The notes: generated by a model from the letters alone, not told the origin. A stretch of DNA of 64,000 nucleotides from Micromonospora sp. NBC_01796 (GCF_035917455.1 NZ_CP109078.1:4510001-4574000); one strand, 5' to 3'; shown: positions 12,688 to 22,524, counted from the stretch's first letter. A program made the numbers and translations.

Positions 12688-15518
12688 GTGTCATCCACCG
12701 GGAGCCGGAGCTGAACTGGCCCGACCTGCGGCAGGCGATCGACCTGGGCAAGGTCGAGGTGGTCGGCAGGTTGCTCCGCGACGGGACCGAGGAGCAGCGC
12801 CGGACGTTCGGCCCGGAACTGGAGGCGTACGTCAAGGGTCTGCCCCCCGAGCGCTGGTGGAGCAACCGCGACCGGGCCGCCGCGGTGGCGGTCGCCGCCC
12901 TCGGTTGCCTGCCGTCGGCCGCCCGGACCTCGGCCCTGCTCACCCGTCGGGACGTGCGCGACCGGTGGGGCGACATCCCGCTCGGCGAACTGATCAACAT
13001 GTCCCGCGCCCGGGACCTGCAGTGGCTGGGGGACCTCGCCCGACGGCTCGCCGCCAAACTCCCCCGTGAGGGGCGGGACGGACAGTGGAGGCTGGTTGCC
13101 GGACTGCTCACCGAGGCCGGCGTCGCCCCGCCCACCGACGACGCGTTCGTCCGGGGATGGTTCGCACACCTCCAGGCGTGGCAGCCGAAGGACGAGCGCA
13201 GGCCGCTGCTCGAACGGCTGCGGGTCGACCCGTACCTCGACGCCCTGCTGCCCCGGATGTTCGAGGTGGACGGGCTCGGCGTCGAACTGGCCCGCAGCAG
13301 TTGGCACCAGGAGGAGCGACGCTGGGACCACCGGCCGGCGGTGCCGCACGTGCTGGTGGCGCTCGCCGCCGAGGGACGCGTCGACCGGACGGTGCTGCTC
13401 GACGGCGTACTGGGACGGTTCCTGCGCGGGGACAGGGTGTCCGCCCTGCGCGCCTTCGTGGTCCTGCACGACGAACTGGGACCGACCGAGGCAGAGCTGA
13501 CCGCACGGGTCGTCCGCTACGTCCGGCTGCTGCCCGACGCCCACTCCACCGTCGCCACGCTCGCCCAACGGGCCCTGCGCCGGCTGGACAACAACGGCCG
13601 GTTGGAACTCGACACCCTGTTGCAGGGCAGCCGTCAACTCCTCGCCCGCCCGGAAAAGATGCTGGTCAAGGCACAGTTGAGTTGGCTGGACCGGGTCGCC
13701 AAACGTAACCCGGACCGGGTCGGCGAGGTGCTGGAGACGGTCGCGGTCGCCTTCGGACACGACGCCCTCGACGTGCAGGAGCGGGCGTTGACCATCGTGC
13801 TCCGGCACGTCGCCCGGACCGAGCCGCCGGTACGCGCCCGGCTCGCCGAGCTGGCCGGCGTACTGGCGGGCGACCTGCCGGGGCGGGCTGCCGCCGTACT
13901 CGGGGAGCCGGTGGCGGCGGTGGCCGTCGACGTACCGGCCGGGTGGGTGCTGGTTCCGATGCCGTCGGTGGCACCCATGCCGCCGCCGGTGACGGGGGTC
14001 GCCGAACTGGCCGAGGAGATCGGTGCGCTGCTGCACGACGAGGGTTCGATGGTCGGCTGGGAGCGGGTGCTCGCCGGAATCGTCGCCTGCCACGCCGACG
14101 ATCCGGTGCTGCTGCGTGACGCGCTCGTGCCGATCCTCGACCGGTACGAGGTGCAGTTCCGGCCGGGGCAGACCTGGTGGGGCAGCCCCCGGCTGCGGCA
14201 ACTGCTCGGTGAGGTGATCCGAGCCGCCGTACGCCCCGGGAACAGGCTCTCCGGCTGGGAACGCGGGGTCGGCATGGTCCGGGCGGCGCTCGGCGGTCCT
14301 CCGGCCGACCTGCCGGTCACCGGGTACGGGCCGGGGCCGCAGCACGCCCTCGCCCTCCGGATCGCCGAGACGGCGGTCTACACCCGGCACAGGCCGATCC
14401 CGATGCTGGTGTCGACACCGACCCGGGCCAACGGTCAGCTCGACGCGACGGTGTTGGTGCAACGGCTCGCGGAAGCCGAGCGGGCGGGTTGGCAGCCGTG
14501 GCGGTTCGACCTGGAGCAGGCCCTGCTGCGGCTGCCCCGCGAGATCGACGGCGACGCGCTGAGCCGGGCCGCCGGGCTGCGCACGCCGGCCGGTGTGCGG
14601 CTGTCCCGGTGGCTCACCGACGGCGGGGCACCGCAGCCGGGATCGGTCAGGGTGGACCAGCGGCGACCGCCGCTGCGGCGCTTCGACCACTGGGAGTTGA
14701 GCCATCTGCCCGAGCGTCGGGTGGTGGTCGGGCTGCGGCCCGGGGCGGTGGACTACGGGCCGTTCGCCCAGGAGATGTTCGAACTCGATCCGGCCGACCG
14801 GCCGGAGATCAAGCAGAGTGACCCGGAGTACCAGCTCTGGCCGGGGGTGCTGCCCAACCATCGCGAGGTGATCGCGGCCTGGGCGCTGCCCGCCTTCGCC
14901 GGGCTGGCCGACTGCGACCAGCGGGGAGCCGAACTGTTGCCGCTGCTCGCCGAGTCCGCCGGCCCGGTCGGCCCGGCGGTGGCGCTGGCGTTGGCGTACA
15001 CGCTGGCGGCGCGGCACGAGGCGGACCGGGTCGCCGGGGTCGACGCCTTCCTCGCCCTGGCCGCCGTCGGGGACCTCGACGGGGCGGCGCTTGGCCGGGA
15101 ACTCGGCGCGCTCGCGGCCGACGGCACGATCAAGCTGACCCGGGTGGTGGCGGGCCTGGCCGAGGCCGCTCGGGCCGGTGCTCGGGCGGATGTGTGGGCC
15201 GCGATCGAGGCGGCCCTGCCGGCGGTGCTGGCCGCCACTCCCCGCGGCGGACCGGACCTGCTCGCCCTCGGCGCCCAGACCGCGACCGCCACCCCCACCG
15301 CGAGCACGAGCGGTGTCACGAGCGGGAGCAACGCGACGGGCGCGAGCGGCGGCACGGGCGCGAGCGGCGGCACGAGTGGGACCGGGAGTGTGGGCGGCGA
15401 GGCGCACCAGGCCGAACCCGGGGCGCTGCGGGCCGCCCTGGCGGGGATCGCCGCGCGCGGCGGCAGCGGTCGGCTGGTGACCGAGGCCCGGCGCCTCGAC
15501 CGGGTGCTCGCCGGGTAG
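12684..15518 (+). CDS. DUF6493-family large helical-repeat protein
   Basis: 944 residues, cytoplasmic, Leu/Ala/Arg-rich helical throughout and consistent with HEAT-like repeats; the function is unknown. I assign DUF6493 from its position after a SWIM protein, its size and its character, not from a database search. GTG 12684 overlaps the SWIM stop (GTGA), so the two are co-translated and may form a complex. Near the C-terminus (about 873-907) a Gly/Ser/Thr-rich low-complexity stretch interrupts the helical pattern. The stop codon is the first part of a downstream minisatellite. Confidence 0.7.
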   Translation: MSVIHREPELNWPDLRQAIDLGKVEVVGRLLRDGTEEQRRTFGPELEAYVKGLPPERWWSNRDRAAAVAVAALGCLPSAARTSALLTRRDVRDRWGDIPLGELINMSRARDLQWLGDLARRLAAKLPREGRDGQWRLVAGLLTEAGVAPPTDDAFVRGWFAHLQAWQPKDERRPLLERLRVDPYLDALLPRMFEVDGLGVELARSSWHQEERRWDHRPAVPHVLVALAAEGRVDRTVLLDGVLGRFLRGDRVSALRAFVVLHDELGPTEAELTARVVRYVRLLPDAHSTVATLAQRALRRLDNNGRLELDTLLQGSRQLLARPEKMLVKAQLSWLDRVAKRNPDRVGEVLETVAVAFGHDALDVQERALTIVLRHVARTEPPVRARLAELAGVLAGDLPGRAAAVLGEPVAAVAVDVPAGWVLVPMPSVAPMPPPVTGVAELAEEIGALLHDEGSMVGWERVLAGIVACHADDPVLLRDALVPILDRYEVQFRPGQTWWGSPRLRQLLGEVIRAAVRPGNRLSGWERGVGMVRAALGGPPADLPVTGYGPGPQHALALRIAETAVYTRHRPIPMLVSTPTRANGQLDATVLVQRLAEAERAGWQPWRFDLEQALLRLPREIDGDALSRAAGLRTPAGVRLSRWLTDGGAPQPGSVRVDQRRPPLRRFDHWELSHLPERRVVVGLRPGAVDYGPFAQEMFELDPADRPEIKQSDPEYQLWPGVLPNHREVIAAWALPAFAGLADCDQRGAELLPLLAESAGPVGPAVALALAYTLAARHEADRVAGVDAFLALAAVGDLDGAALGRELGALAADGTIKLTRVVAGLAEAARAGARADVWAAIEAALPAVLAATPRGGPDLLALGAQTATATPTASTSGVTSGSNATGASGGTGASGGTSGTGSVGGEAHQAEPGALRAALAGIAARGGSGRLVTEARRLDRVLAG

Positions 15519-15660
15519 CGACAGCGGGGCGGCTGGCGACGGGCAGGGTGGCGACAGCGGGGCAGGGTGGCGACAGGCCGGGGCGGGTGGCGACAGCGGG
15601 CAGGGTGGCGACAGGCCGGGGGAGGTGGCCACGGCCAGGGGCGGGTGGCGACCGCCGGGA
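15516..15660. repeat. minisatellite, about 8 imperfect units of 15-20 bp
   Basis: Units of the type TGGCGACAGCGGGGCAGGG follow each other from the DUF6493 stop codon onward. The first unit begins with the TAG stop itself (TAGCGACAGCGGGGC). G-rich on the plus strand. The remaining gap to 15778 holds nothing else I can identify except short direct repeats near 15735-15785. Confidence 0.8.
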
Positions 15661-15778
15661 ACGGCCGGCCGGGTCGAGCTGGATGGTGATGAGTGGTGCG
15701 AGGGGACCATCCGGCCGACCCGGCCGCGCTCCGGTCAGGCCTCGGGTCGGGCCTGTTCAGCCCTCGGTCGGGCCTTGT

Positions 15779-16222
15779 TCAGACCTCGGTCGGTGTCTGG
15801 GCGTGGACGGTCACCGCGACCCGGTTCCACACGTTGATGGTGGCGATCGCGACCACCAGGTCGGCGAGTTCCTTCTCCGACCACACCTTGGCCGCCCCGT
15901 CCCAGACCTCGTCCGAGACACCGTGCTCGCCCAACCTGGTCACCTCGTCGGTGAGGGCCAGGGCGGCACGCTCCCGCTCGTCGAAGAGGGATGACTCCCG
16001 CCAGGCGGAGACCGCGAACAGCCGCCGACTCGACTCGCCCGCCGCCAGCGCGTCCCGACTGTGCATGTCGACGCAGAACGCACACCCGTTGATCATCGAC
16101 GCCCTGAGCTTGACCAGCTCCAACACGGTGTGGTCGACGTTCTTCTGGACATAGCCCTCCAGCCCGGCCACCGCCCGGTACGCCTCCGGCGCCACCCGCC
16201 CGATATCCATCCGCTGCTGCAC
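15779..16222 (-). CDS. carboxymuconolactone decarboxylase / AhpD-family protein
   Basis: 147 residues of the AhpD-like fold. The redox motif is complete: Glu35, Cys47-x-x-Cys50 and His54 in CAFCVDMH. Such proteins act as thiol peroxidase partners or related oxidoreductases; the substrate is unknown. GTG 16222 is preferred because GAGGAGG lies 6 nt upstream; the ATG four codons later has no site, and the longer open frame to 16372 has no start signal. The downstream neighbour is the minisatellite; the gene is divergent from phoD. Confidence 0.88.
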   Translation of the reverse strand: MQQRMDIGRVAPEAYRAVAGLEGYVQKNVDHTVLELVKLRASMINGCAFCVDMHSRDALAAGESSRRLFAVSAWRESSLFDERERAALALTDEVTRLGEHGVSDEVWDGAAKVWSEKELADLVVAIATINVWNRVAVTVHAQTPTEV

Positions 16223-16454
16223 TCCGCACCTCCTCGACCCGCCGTCGCCGGCCCCTTGACCGCCGTACGGCACCGCTTTTGGTTGCGTCTCGTGGACGGG
16301 CGGGTCGGTGGGGACGTGACGGGACCGGGGTGTGATCCGGGTCATCCGGTCGTTCGCATCCAGTTCGGACATCGGTCACCTCCACCGCGTGGAGGAGCCA
16401 CCTCCGGTCGATAGACAACCCTGGTCAACGCCCCACCGACCGTGGAGGAATCGA

Positions 16455-18020
16455 ATGACCTCACTCGATCGACGTACCCTGTTGCGCGCCGGACTGGTCA
16501 GCGGCGCCGGACTCGCCGGCGGAGCGCTGCTCGGCGCGGCCGGTGCGTCCGCCGGCGGACCCGCCGCCCCGGCCTGGCGGCCCAGCGGGCGACCGGTGCT
16601 CACCCACGGCGTGCAGAGCGGCGACGCCACCGCCGACTCCGCGGTGGTCTGGACCCGGGCGGACCGGGCCGGTCGACTGCACGTCGAGGTCAGCCGCCGG
16701 CCCGACTTTCGCGGGGCCCGCCGGATCCGCGGGCCGCTGCTGGCCCCGTCCGGCGACTTCACCGGCAAGGTACGCCTGCGTGACCTGCCCGGCGGCGAGC
16801 GGCTGCACTACCGGGTACGGGTGGAGAGCCTGGATCGACCCGGCCTGCTCAGCGAGCCCCTGGTCGGGTCGCTGCGTACCGCCCCGGGGTCGGGGCGCCG
16901 GGCGGACCTGCGGTTCGTCTGGACCGGTGACATCGTCGGTCAGGGCTGGGGCATCGCGTCCGACTTCGGCGGCATGAAGATCTTCGAGTCGATGCGGGCG
17001 GTCCGGCCGGACTTCTTCCTGTGTAGCGGGGACACCGTCTACTCCGACGGACCGCTGGCCGAGACGGTGGCGCTGCCCGACGGGCGGATCTGGCGCAACC
17101 TGGTCACCCCGGAGAAGAGCAAGGTCGCCGAGACCCTGGCCGAGTACCGGGGGCAGTTCGCGTACAACCTGCTCGACGAACACCTGCGGGCGTTCGCCGC
17201 CGAGGTGCCGCAGATCAACCAGTGGGACGACCACGAGGTGACCAACAACTGGTACCCGGGGGAGATCCTCGCCGACGACCGGTACACCGAGAAGCGGGTC
17301 GACGTACTCGCCGGGCGGGCCCGGCAGGCGTTCCACGAGTGGCTGCCGACCCCGGGCGACGGGCGGCTCTACCGGAAGCTGTCGTACGGGCCGCTGCTCG
17401 ACGTGTTCGTACTCGACATGCGGACGTACAAGGACGCCAACGACGGCAACACGTACGCCGATCCGAACCGGGGGCTGCTCGGGCGGGCCCAGCGGGAGTG
17501 GCTGATCCGGGAGCTGAAGCAGTCCCGGGCGACCTGGAAGGTGATCGCCAACGACCTGCCGATCGGGCTGGTCGTACCGGACGGGTCGACCGCTCAGGAA
17601 GGGGTGGCGCAGGGCGACAACGGGCTGCCCGCCGGGCGTGAACTGGAGTTCGCCGAGGTGCTCCGGGCGGCGCACCGCGGCGGCGTACGCGGGATCGTCT
17701 TCGTGACCGCGGACGTCCACTACACGGCGGCGCACCACTACGACCCGGCGCGGGCGGCGGTGCGCGACTTCACCCCGTTCTGGGAGTTCGTCTCCGGGCC
17801 GGCGCACGCCGGTGCGTTCGGCCCGAACGCGCTGGACGGGACGTTCGGCCCCAAGGCGGTCTTCGTCAACGCCCCGCCCGCGGCCAACACCTCGCCGGCC
17901 GACGGCTTCCAGCACTTCGGCGAGGTCACCATCAACGCCCACTCGGCGGACCTGACCGTCCACCTCCGCAACCGCAACGGCCACTCCCTCTGGTCCACCA
18001 CCCTCCCCGCCCCCCGCTAA
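16455..18020 (+). CDS. phoD: PhoD-type alkaline phosphatase / phosphodiesterase, Tat-exported
   Basis: 521 residues. The twin-arginine signal is DRRTLLRAGL (5-14) followed by a Gly/Ala-rich hydrophobic stretch to about 35, so it is exported folded. After an N-terminal Fn3-like PhoD_N domain (about 45-140) the metallophosphatase core shows WTGDIVG, SGDTVYSD, WDDHEVTNNW and TADVHYTAAHHYD, which supply the Fe/Ca ligands of PhoD enzymes. It probably hydrolyses phosphate esters or wall polymers at the cell surface. ATG 16455 has GGAGGA 5 nt upstream. It is followed by a long inverted repeat. Confidence 0.92.
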   Translation: MTSLDRRTLLRAGLVSGAGLAGGALLGAAGASAGGPAAPAWRPSGRPVLTHGVQSGDATADSAVVWTRADRAGRLHVEVSRRPDFRGARRIRGPLLAPSGDFTGKVRLRDLPGGERLHYRVRVESLDRPGLLSEPLVGSLRTAPGSGRRADLRFVWTGDIVGQGWGIASDFGGMKIFESMRAVRPDFFLCSGDTVYSDGPLAETVALPDGRIWRNLVTPEKSKVAETLAEYRGQFAYNLLDEHLRAFAAEVPQINQWDDHEVTNNWYPGEILADDRYTEKRVDVLAGRARQAFHEWLPTPGDGRLYRKLSYGPLLDVFVLDMRTYKDANDGNTYADPNRGLLGRAQREWLIRELKQSRATWKVIANDLPIGLVVPDGSTAQEGVAQGDNGLPAGRELEFAEVLRAAHRGGVRGIVFVTADVHYTAAHHYDPARAAVRDFTPFWEFVSGPAHAGAFGPNALDGTFGPKAVFVNAPPAANTSPADGFQHFGEVTINAHSADLTVHLRNRNGHSLWSTTLPAPR

Positions 18021-18025
18021 CCGGC

Positions 18026-18090
18026 GCGTTGATCATGAAGTTAGCGACGGTTCGATCATCGTTCCGTGTTGCTAACTTCATGATCAACGC
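18026..18090. repeat. 20-bp perfect inverted repeat with structured loop
   Basis: GCGTTGATCATGAAGTTAGC (18026-18045) is repeated exactly in reverse complement at 18071-18090. The 25-nt loop can itself pair ACGG/CCGT and CG/CG around two T-T mismatches, giving a cruciform-like element. It begins 6 nt after the phoD stop, so it may terminate phoD, but it has no U-run and is unusually AT-rich for this genome. It may be one copy of a dispersed intergenic element. Confidence 0.8.
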
Positions 18091-18093
18091 CCT

Positions 18094-18157
18094 GGGGGTG
18101 GGTGGAGGTGGGGTTAGTCGGGGGCGGGGTTGGGGGTGGGGCGGGTAGGGTGGGGGG
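18094..18157 (+). other. G-run tract, potential G-quadruplex
   Basis: About ten runs of three or more G occur within 64 nt on the plus strand, separated by 1-6 nt. The tract runs up to and over the TAGGGT hexamer (18146-18151) that is the likely -10 of the ileS leader. Confidence 0.6.
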
Positions 18158-18398
18158 ACAGGCGATGATCTGGCTATCACCGGGGAGCCTCCGGAAGAAA
18201 CGGTGGGATCCCGTGAGGGGTGCCGGCGGAGTAGAACCGGACGGGGCCGGCCCGTCACAGCCGACGAACGAGCGGGCGGTCGATCCTGACCGTCAAGCGG
18301 GGTGGTACCGCGGGTCCCGCGGCGCGTCGGCTGTCCGGCGTACCGTTTCGGGCTCGTCCTCGCAGTCCACTGACAGTGAGCTGCACCGAGGAGAGCGA
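18158..18398 (+). promoter_or_regulatory. translational T-box riboswitch for ileS
   Basis: The T-box sequence GGGGTGGTACCGCGG (18299-18313) is present, with UGG able to pair with the tRNA acceptor NCCA end. A short stem-I region starts at about 18160; ATC at 18176-18178 in CTGGCTATCACCGGGG is the likely Ile specifier. Downstream, GCTCGTCCTCG (18352-18362) can pair with CGAGGAGAGC (18387-18396), hiding the Shine-Dalgarno of ileS, so the output is translational rather than a terminator. This matches the known actinobacterial ileS T-box class. Confidence 0.88.
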
Positions 18399-18404
18399 CC
18401 CCCG

Positions 18405-21400
18405 ATGGCGTATCCCAAGCACGCGTCCGACAGCACGGGCGTACCGGCGAGCCCCGACCTGCCCGCGGTCGAGCGCCGCGTGCTGGAGCACTGGACCTCG
18501 GACAAGACGTTCGAGGCGAGCGTCGAGCAGCGACCGGCCGGCGACAACGGCGCCAACGAGTACGTCTTCTACGACGGCCCGCCGTTCGCCAACGGCCTGC
18601 CGCACTACGGCCACCTCTTCACCGGCTACGTCAAGGACGTGGTCCCGCGCTACCAGACCATGCGCGGCCGGCGGGTCGAGCGGCGGTTCGGCTGGGACAC
18701 CCACGGCCTGCCCGCCGAGGTGGTCGCCGAACGGCAGCTCGGCATCACCACCAAGGCCGAGATCATCGACCTCGGGGTGGCGAAGTTCAACGACGTCTGC
18801 CGTACGTCGGTGCTGCAGTACACCCAGGACTGGGAGCGGTACGTCAACCGGCAGGCCCGCTGGGTCGACTTCGGCAACGACTACAAGACCCTCGACCTGG
18901 ACTACATGGAAAGCGTCATGTGGGCCTTCCAGACCCTGCACAAGAAGGGCCTGATCTACGAGGGCTTCCGGGTCCTGGCGTACTGCATGCGCTGCGAGAC
19001 GCCGCTGTCGAACACCGAGACCCGGATGGACGACGTCTACCGGGAGCGGCACGACCCGACGCTGACCGTCTGGTTCCAGCTCGACCCGACCGCCGACGGC
19101 CAGCCCGGCGAGAAGATCGGCGTCTGGACCACCACCCCGTGGACCCTCCCGTCGAACCTGGCGCTCGCCGTCGGCCCGGACATCGAGTACGCCGTACTCG
19201 AGCGCGACGGCCAGCGGTACATCGTCGGTGCCGCGCGCGTCGGTGCGTATGCCAAGGAGTTGGAGGGGTACACCCAGGTCGGCACGGTGTACGGCCGTGA
19301 CCTGGTCGGACGCCGCTACACCCCGCTGTACGACTTCCTGGTCGAGCCCGCCGGACCGAACGCGTTCCAGGTGCTCGGGGCGGAGTTCGTCACCACCGAG
19401 GACGGCACCGGTGTGGTCCACCTCGCCCCGGCGTTCGGTGAGGACGACCAGAACGCCTGCAACGCCGCCGGCATCCCGACCATCGTCACCGTGGACGACC
19501 ACGCCCGGTTCACCGCGCTCGTGCCGACGTACCAGGGCGAGCAGGTCTTCGACGTCAACAAGCCGGTGATCCGGGAGCTGAAGGACCGGGGGGTGGTGCT
19601 GCGGCAGGACACGTACACCCACTCGTACCCGCACTGCTGGCGCTGCGACACCCCGCTGATCTACAAGGCGGTGTCGTCCTGGTTCGTGGAGGTGACCCGC
19701 TTCCGGGACCGGATGGTCGAGCTGAACCAGGAGATCAACTGGACGCCGGGGCACGTCAAGGACGGGTCGTTCGGCAAGTGGCTGGCGAACGCCCGCGACT
19801 GGTCGATCAGCCGTAACCGGTTCTGGGGGTCGCCGATCCCGGTCTGGAAGTCCGACGACCCGAACTACCCCCGGGTCGACGTCTACGGCTCGCTGGACGA
19901 GATCGAGCGGGACTTCGGCGTACGGATCACCGACCTGCACCGGCCGGTGGTCGACGACCTGGTACGCCCGAACCCGGACGACCCGACCGGCAAGTCGACG
20001 ATGCGCCGGGTGCCGGAGGTCCTGGACTGCTGGTTCGAGTCCGGGTCGATGCCGTTCGCCCAGGTGCACTACCCGTTCGAGAACCGGGACTGGTTCGAGG
20101 ACCACTACCCGGGCGACTTCATCGTCGAGTACATCGGCCAGACCCGCGGCTGGTTCTACACCATGCACGTACTGGCCACGGCGCTGTTCGACCGGCCCGC
20201 GTTCCGTAACTGCCTGGCGCACGGCATCCTGCAGGGCGCCGACGGGCGCAAGATGTCCAAGAGCCTGAACAACTACCCGGACGTCTACGGCGTCTTCGAC
20301 TCGTACGGGTCGGATGCGATGCGCTGGATGCTGATGTCCTCGCCGGTGCTGCGCGGCGGTGACATGCCGGTGACCGAGGTCGGGATCCGGGACGCCGTAC
20401 GTCAGGTGCTGCTGCCGCTCTGGAACGTCTGGTACTTCTTCTCCCTCTACGCCAACGCCGACGGCTACGAGGCGAAGCGAGTTGAACCGGAATCAGCGGT
20501 CAGTCTGCTGGACCGGTATGTGCTGGCGAAGGCGGGTGAGCTGGTCGGCACCGTGCAGACCCAGCTCGACGAGTACGACATCTCGGGCGCCTGTGCCACC
20601 GTGCGGTCGTTCCTCGACGCGCTCACCAACTGGTACGTCCGCCGTTCCCGGGACCGGTTCTGGTCCGGCGACCGGCAGGCGTTCGACACCCTCTACACCG
20701 TGCTGGAGACGCTCTGCCGGGTGGTCGCACCGCTGGCGCCGCTGACCGCCGAGGAGATCTGGCGGGGGTTGACCGGTGAACGCTCGGTGCACCTGACCGA
20801 CTGGCCGGACGCGGCCGAGTTCCCGGCCGACCACGACCTGGTCAGCGCGATGGACAACGCCCGTACGGTCTGCTCGGTGGCGCTGTCGCTGCGCAAGGCG
20901 AAGGGGCTGCGGGTACGCCTGCCGCTGTCGTCGCTGACCGTGGCCAGCTCGAACGCGAACGCCCTGGAACCGTTCGCCGACCTGATCGCCGACGAGGTCA
21001 ACGTCAAGACGGTCCTGTTCACCACCGAACTGGCCGGCTACTGCGAGCAGGTCCTGACGGTGGTGCCCCGGGCACTCGGGCCGCGCATCGGCGGGCAGGT
21101 CCAGACGGTGATCAAGGCGGTCAAGGCGGGTGACTGGTCGCTGGTCGACGGTGCCCCGGTCGCCGCCGGGGTCACCCTCCAGGAGGGCGAGTACGAGCTG
21201 CGCCTGGTCGCCGCCGACGTCGAGCACTCGGCACCGTTGCCGGGTGGCGAGGGGGTGGTGGTGCTGGACACCACGGTCACCGCCGAACTCGCCGCCGAGG
21301 GACTGGCCCGGGACGTCGTACGGGTGGTGCAGCAGGCCCGTCGGGCGGCCGACCTGGACGTGTCGGACCGGATCGGGGTGGCCCTGTCGGCGTCCCCGGA

Positions 21401-21557
21401 GGTGGCGGCGGCGGTCGAGGCGTACCACGACTTCGTCGCGACCGAGGTGCTCGCCGATCTGATCACGGTCAACGCGACCACCGGCGAACTGCCGGGCGCC
21501 TTCACCGGCGAGGTCGGCGAGGGCGAGCCGGTCGCGGTGACCGTCCAACGCGCCTGA
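18405..21557 (+). CDS. ileS: isoleucyl-tRNA synthetase, eukaryote-like type
   Basis: Class I synthetase for tRNA-Ile with editing of Val. The 1050 residues place it with the long, eukaryote-like actinobacterial enzymes rather than the shorter E. coli type. HIGH motif PHYGH (66-70), KMSKS 616-620, CP1 editing domain between them, and a long C-terminal region after 950. Enzymes of this clade are generally mupirocin-tolerant; for this protein that is an inference. Start ATG 18405 follows GGAGAG inside the T-box sequestrator hairpin. The frame is open upstream, but that is the riboswitch. Confidence 0.97.
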   Translation: MAYPKHASDSTGVPASPDLPAVERRVLEHWTSDKTFEASVEQRPAGDNGANEYVFYDGPPFANGLPHYGHLFTGYVKDVVPRYQTMRGRRVERRFGWDTHGLPAEVVAERQLGITTKAEIIDLGVAKFNDVCRTSVLQYTQDWERYVNRQARWVDFGNDYKTLDLDYMESVMWAFQTLHKKGLIYEGFRVLAYCMRCETPLSNTETRMDDVYRERHDPTLTVWFQLDPTADGQPGEKIGVWTTTPWTLPSNLALAVGPDIEYAVLERDGQRYIVGAARVGAYAKELEGYTQVGTVYGRDLVGRRYTPLYDFLVEPAGPNAFQVLGAEFVTTEDGTGVVHLAPAFGEDDQNACNAAGIPTIVTVDDHARFTALVPTYQGEQVFDVNKPVIRELKDRGVVLRQDTYTHSYPHCWRCDTPLIYKAVSSWFVEVTRFRDRMVELNQEINWTPGHVKDGSFGKWLANARDWSISRNRFWGSPIPVWKSDDPNYPRVDVYGSLDEIERDFGVRITDLHRPVVDDLVRPNPDDPTGKSTMRRVPEVLDCWFESGSMPFAQVHYPFENRDWFEDHYPGDFIVEYIGQTRGWFYTMHVLATALFDRPAFRNCLAHGILQGADGRKMSKSLNNYPDVYGVFDSYGSDAMRWMLMSSPVLRGGDMPVTEVGIRDAVRQVLLPLWNVWYFFSLYANADGYEAKRVEPESAVSLLDRYVLAKAGELVGTVQTQLDEYDISGACATVRSFLDALTNWYVRRSRDRFWSGDRQAFDTLYTVLETLCRVVAPLAPLTAEEIWRGLTGERSVHLTDWPDAAEFPADHDLVSAMDNARTVCSVALSLRKAKGLRVRLPLSSLTVASSNANALEPFADLIADEVNVKTVLFTTELAGYCEQVLTVVPRALGPRIGGQVQTVIKAVKAGDWSLVDGAPVAAGVTLQEGEYELRLVAADVEHSAPLPGGEGVVVLDTTVTAELAAEGLARDVVRVVQQARRAADLDVSDRIGVALSASPEVAAAVEAYHDFVATEVLADLITVNATTGELPGAFTGEVGEGEPVAVTVQRA

Positions 21558-21612
21558 GCGAAGGGAAGGGCCCCTTCTCATCGCGTTCCGGGTGGGGAGG
21601 GGCCCTCCTCGA
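21552..21612 (+). terminator. possible ileS terminator
   Basis: A G/C-rich inverted repeat pairs about AGGGCCCCT (near 21566) with AGGGGCCCT (near 21598) across a loop of about 20 nt, just after the ileS stop. There is no U-run, as is common in high-G+C actinobacteria. The exact pairing is uncertain because each arm is itself nearly palindromic. Confidence 0.5.
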
Positions 21613-21797
21613 CCACCGTCCGACCGCGCCCGGCAGCCGGGCGAGGCGTCGATGGCGGTGGTCGTGGAGGGGGTTGGCCGGCGGTCGGTGAGATGGAACG
21701 CTGGCGATGCTGAAGTCGGAGCGACTCTGGCCTACCATCGGTGCGGCGGCGAGGGCCGTCGCGACCGGTGGGCCCGGCGCTGACCAGGGGAGGCCGC

Positions 21798-22490
21798 GTG
21801 CCGCTGCTCTACACCGTCGGCAAAGTCACCGTCGGTACCGCGATGAACCTGGTGTGGCGGCCGACGGTCGAGGGGCTGGAGAACGTACCGACCAGTGGCG
21901 GCGCGATCATCGCGGGCAACCACCTCTCGGTTGCCGACGAGCTTTTCCTCGGCTCGGTGGTGCCCCGGCACATCTCCTTCTGGGCCAAGGCGGAGTACTT
22001 CACCGGGACCGGGTTCCGGGGCTGGCTGAGCCGGTCGGTGATCGGCGGGCTGGGCGCGATCCGGGTCGAACGCGGTGGCGGACGGGCCGCCCTCTCGGCC
22101 TTCGACGGGGCGATCCCGGTGCTGCGCGGCGGCGAACTGGTCGCGATCTATCCCGAGGGCACCCGGTCGCCCGACGGGCGCCTCTACCGGGGGCGTACCG
22201 GCACGGCCCGGCTGGCGATGGCGGCCGGGGTGCCGATCATCCCGGTCGGCATGATCGGGACCGACCGGGTCCAGCCCATCGGTGTCCGGGTGCCCCGGCC
22301 CAACGCCCGCGGCGTCGTGGTGCGTTTCGGCAAGCCGATCGACGTGAGCGGACGGCAGGACGACCGCACCACGCTGCGCGAGGTCACCGACGAGCTGATG
22401 GCCGAGATCCAACGGCTCACCGGCCAGGAGTACGTGCCTCGGTACGCCCCGGCGCGGGTGAGCCCGACCTCCGACCCCACCGACGGCTGA
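21798..22490 (+). CDS. plsC: 1-acyl-sn-glycerol-3-phosphate acyltransferase
   Basis: Membrane-associated acyltransferase that makes phosphatidate from lysophosphatidate and acyl-CoA. 230 residues, with catalytic NHLSVAD (Asn41-Asp47; His42 and Asp47) and the substrate motif PEGTRS (119-124). GTG 21798 has GGGGAGG ending 4 nt upstream, which decides the start over the open codons further 5'. About 240 nt separate it from ileS. It converges with the photolyase gene. Confidence 0.9.
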   Translation: MPLLYTVGKVTVGTAMNLVWRPTVEGLENVPTSGGAIIAGNHLSVADELFLGSVVPRHISFWAKAEYFTGTGFRGWLSRSVIGGLGAIRVERGGGRAALSAFDGAIPVLRGGELVAIYPEGTRSPDGRLYRGRTGTARLAMAAGVPIIPVGMIGTDRVQPIGVRVPRPNARGVVVRFGKPIDVSGRQDDRTTLREVTDELMAEIQRLTGQEYVPRYAPARVSPTSDPTDG

Positions 22491-22524
22491 CCACGATCCG
22501 GCCCGGTGCCGAACCGGCTCCGGG

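Noticed and set aside
12399-15710. 1103-residue minus-strand open frame
   Set aside because: It is antisense to the SWIM/DUF6493 pair; its composition (Pro/Gly/Arg/His-rich) and lack of any motif mark it as shadow.
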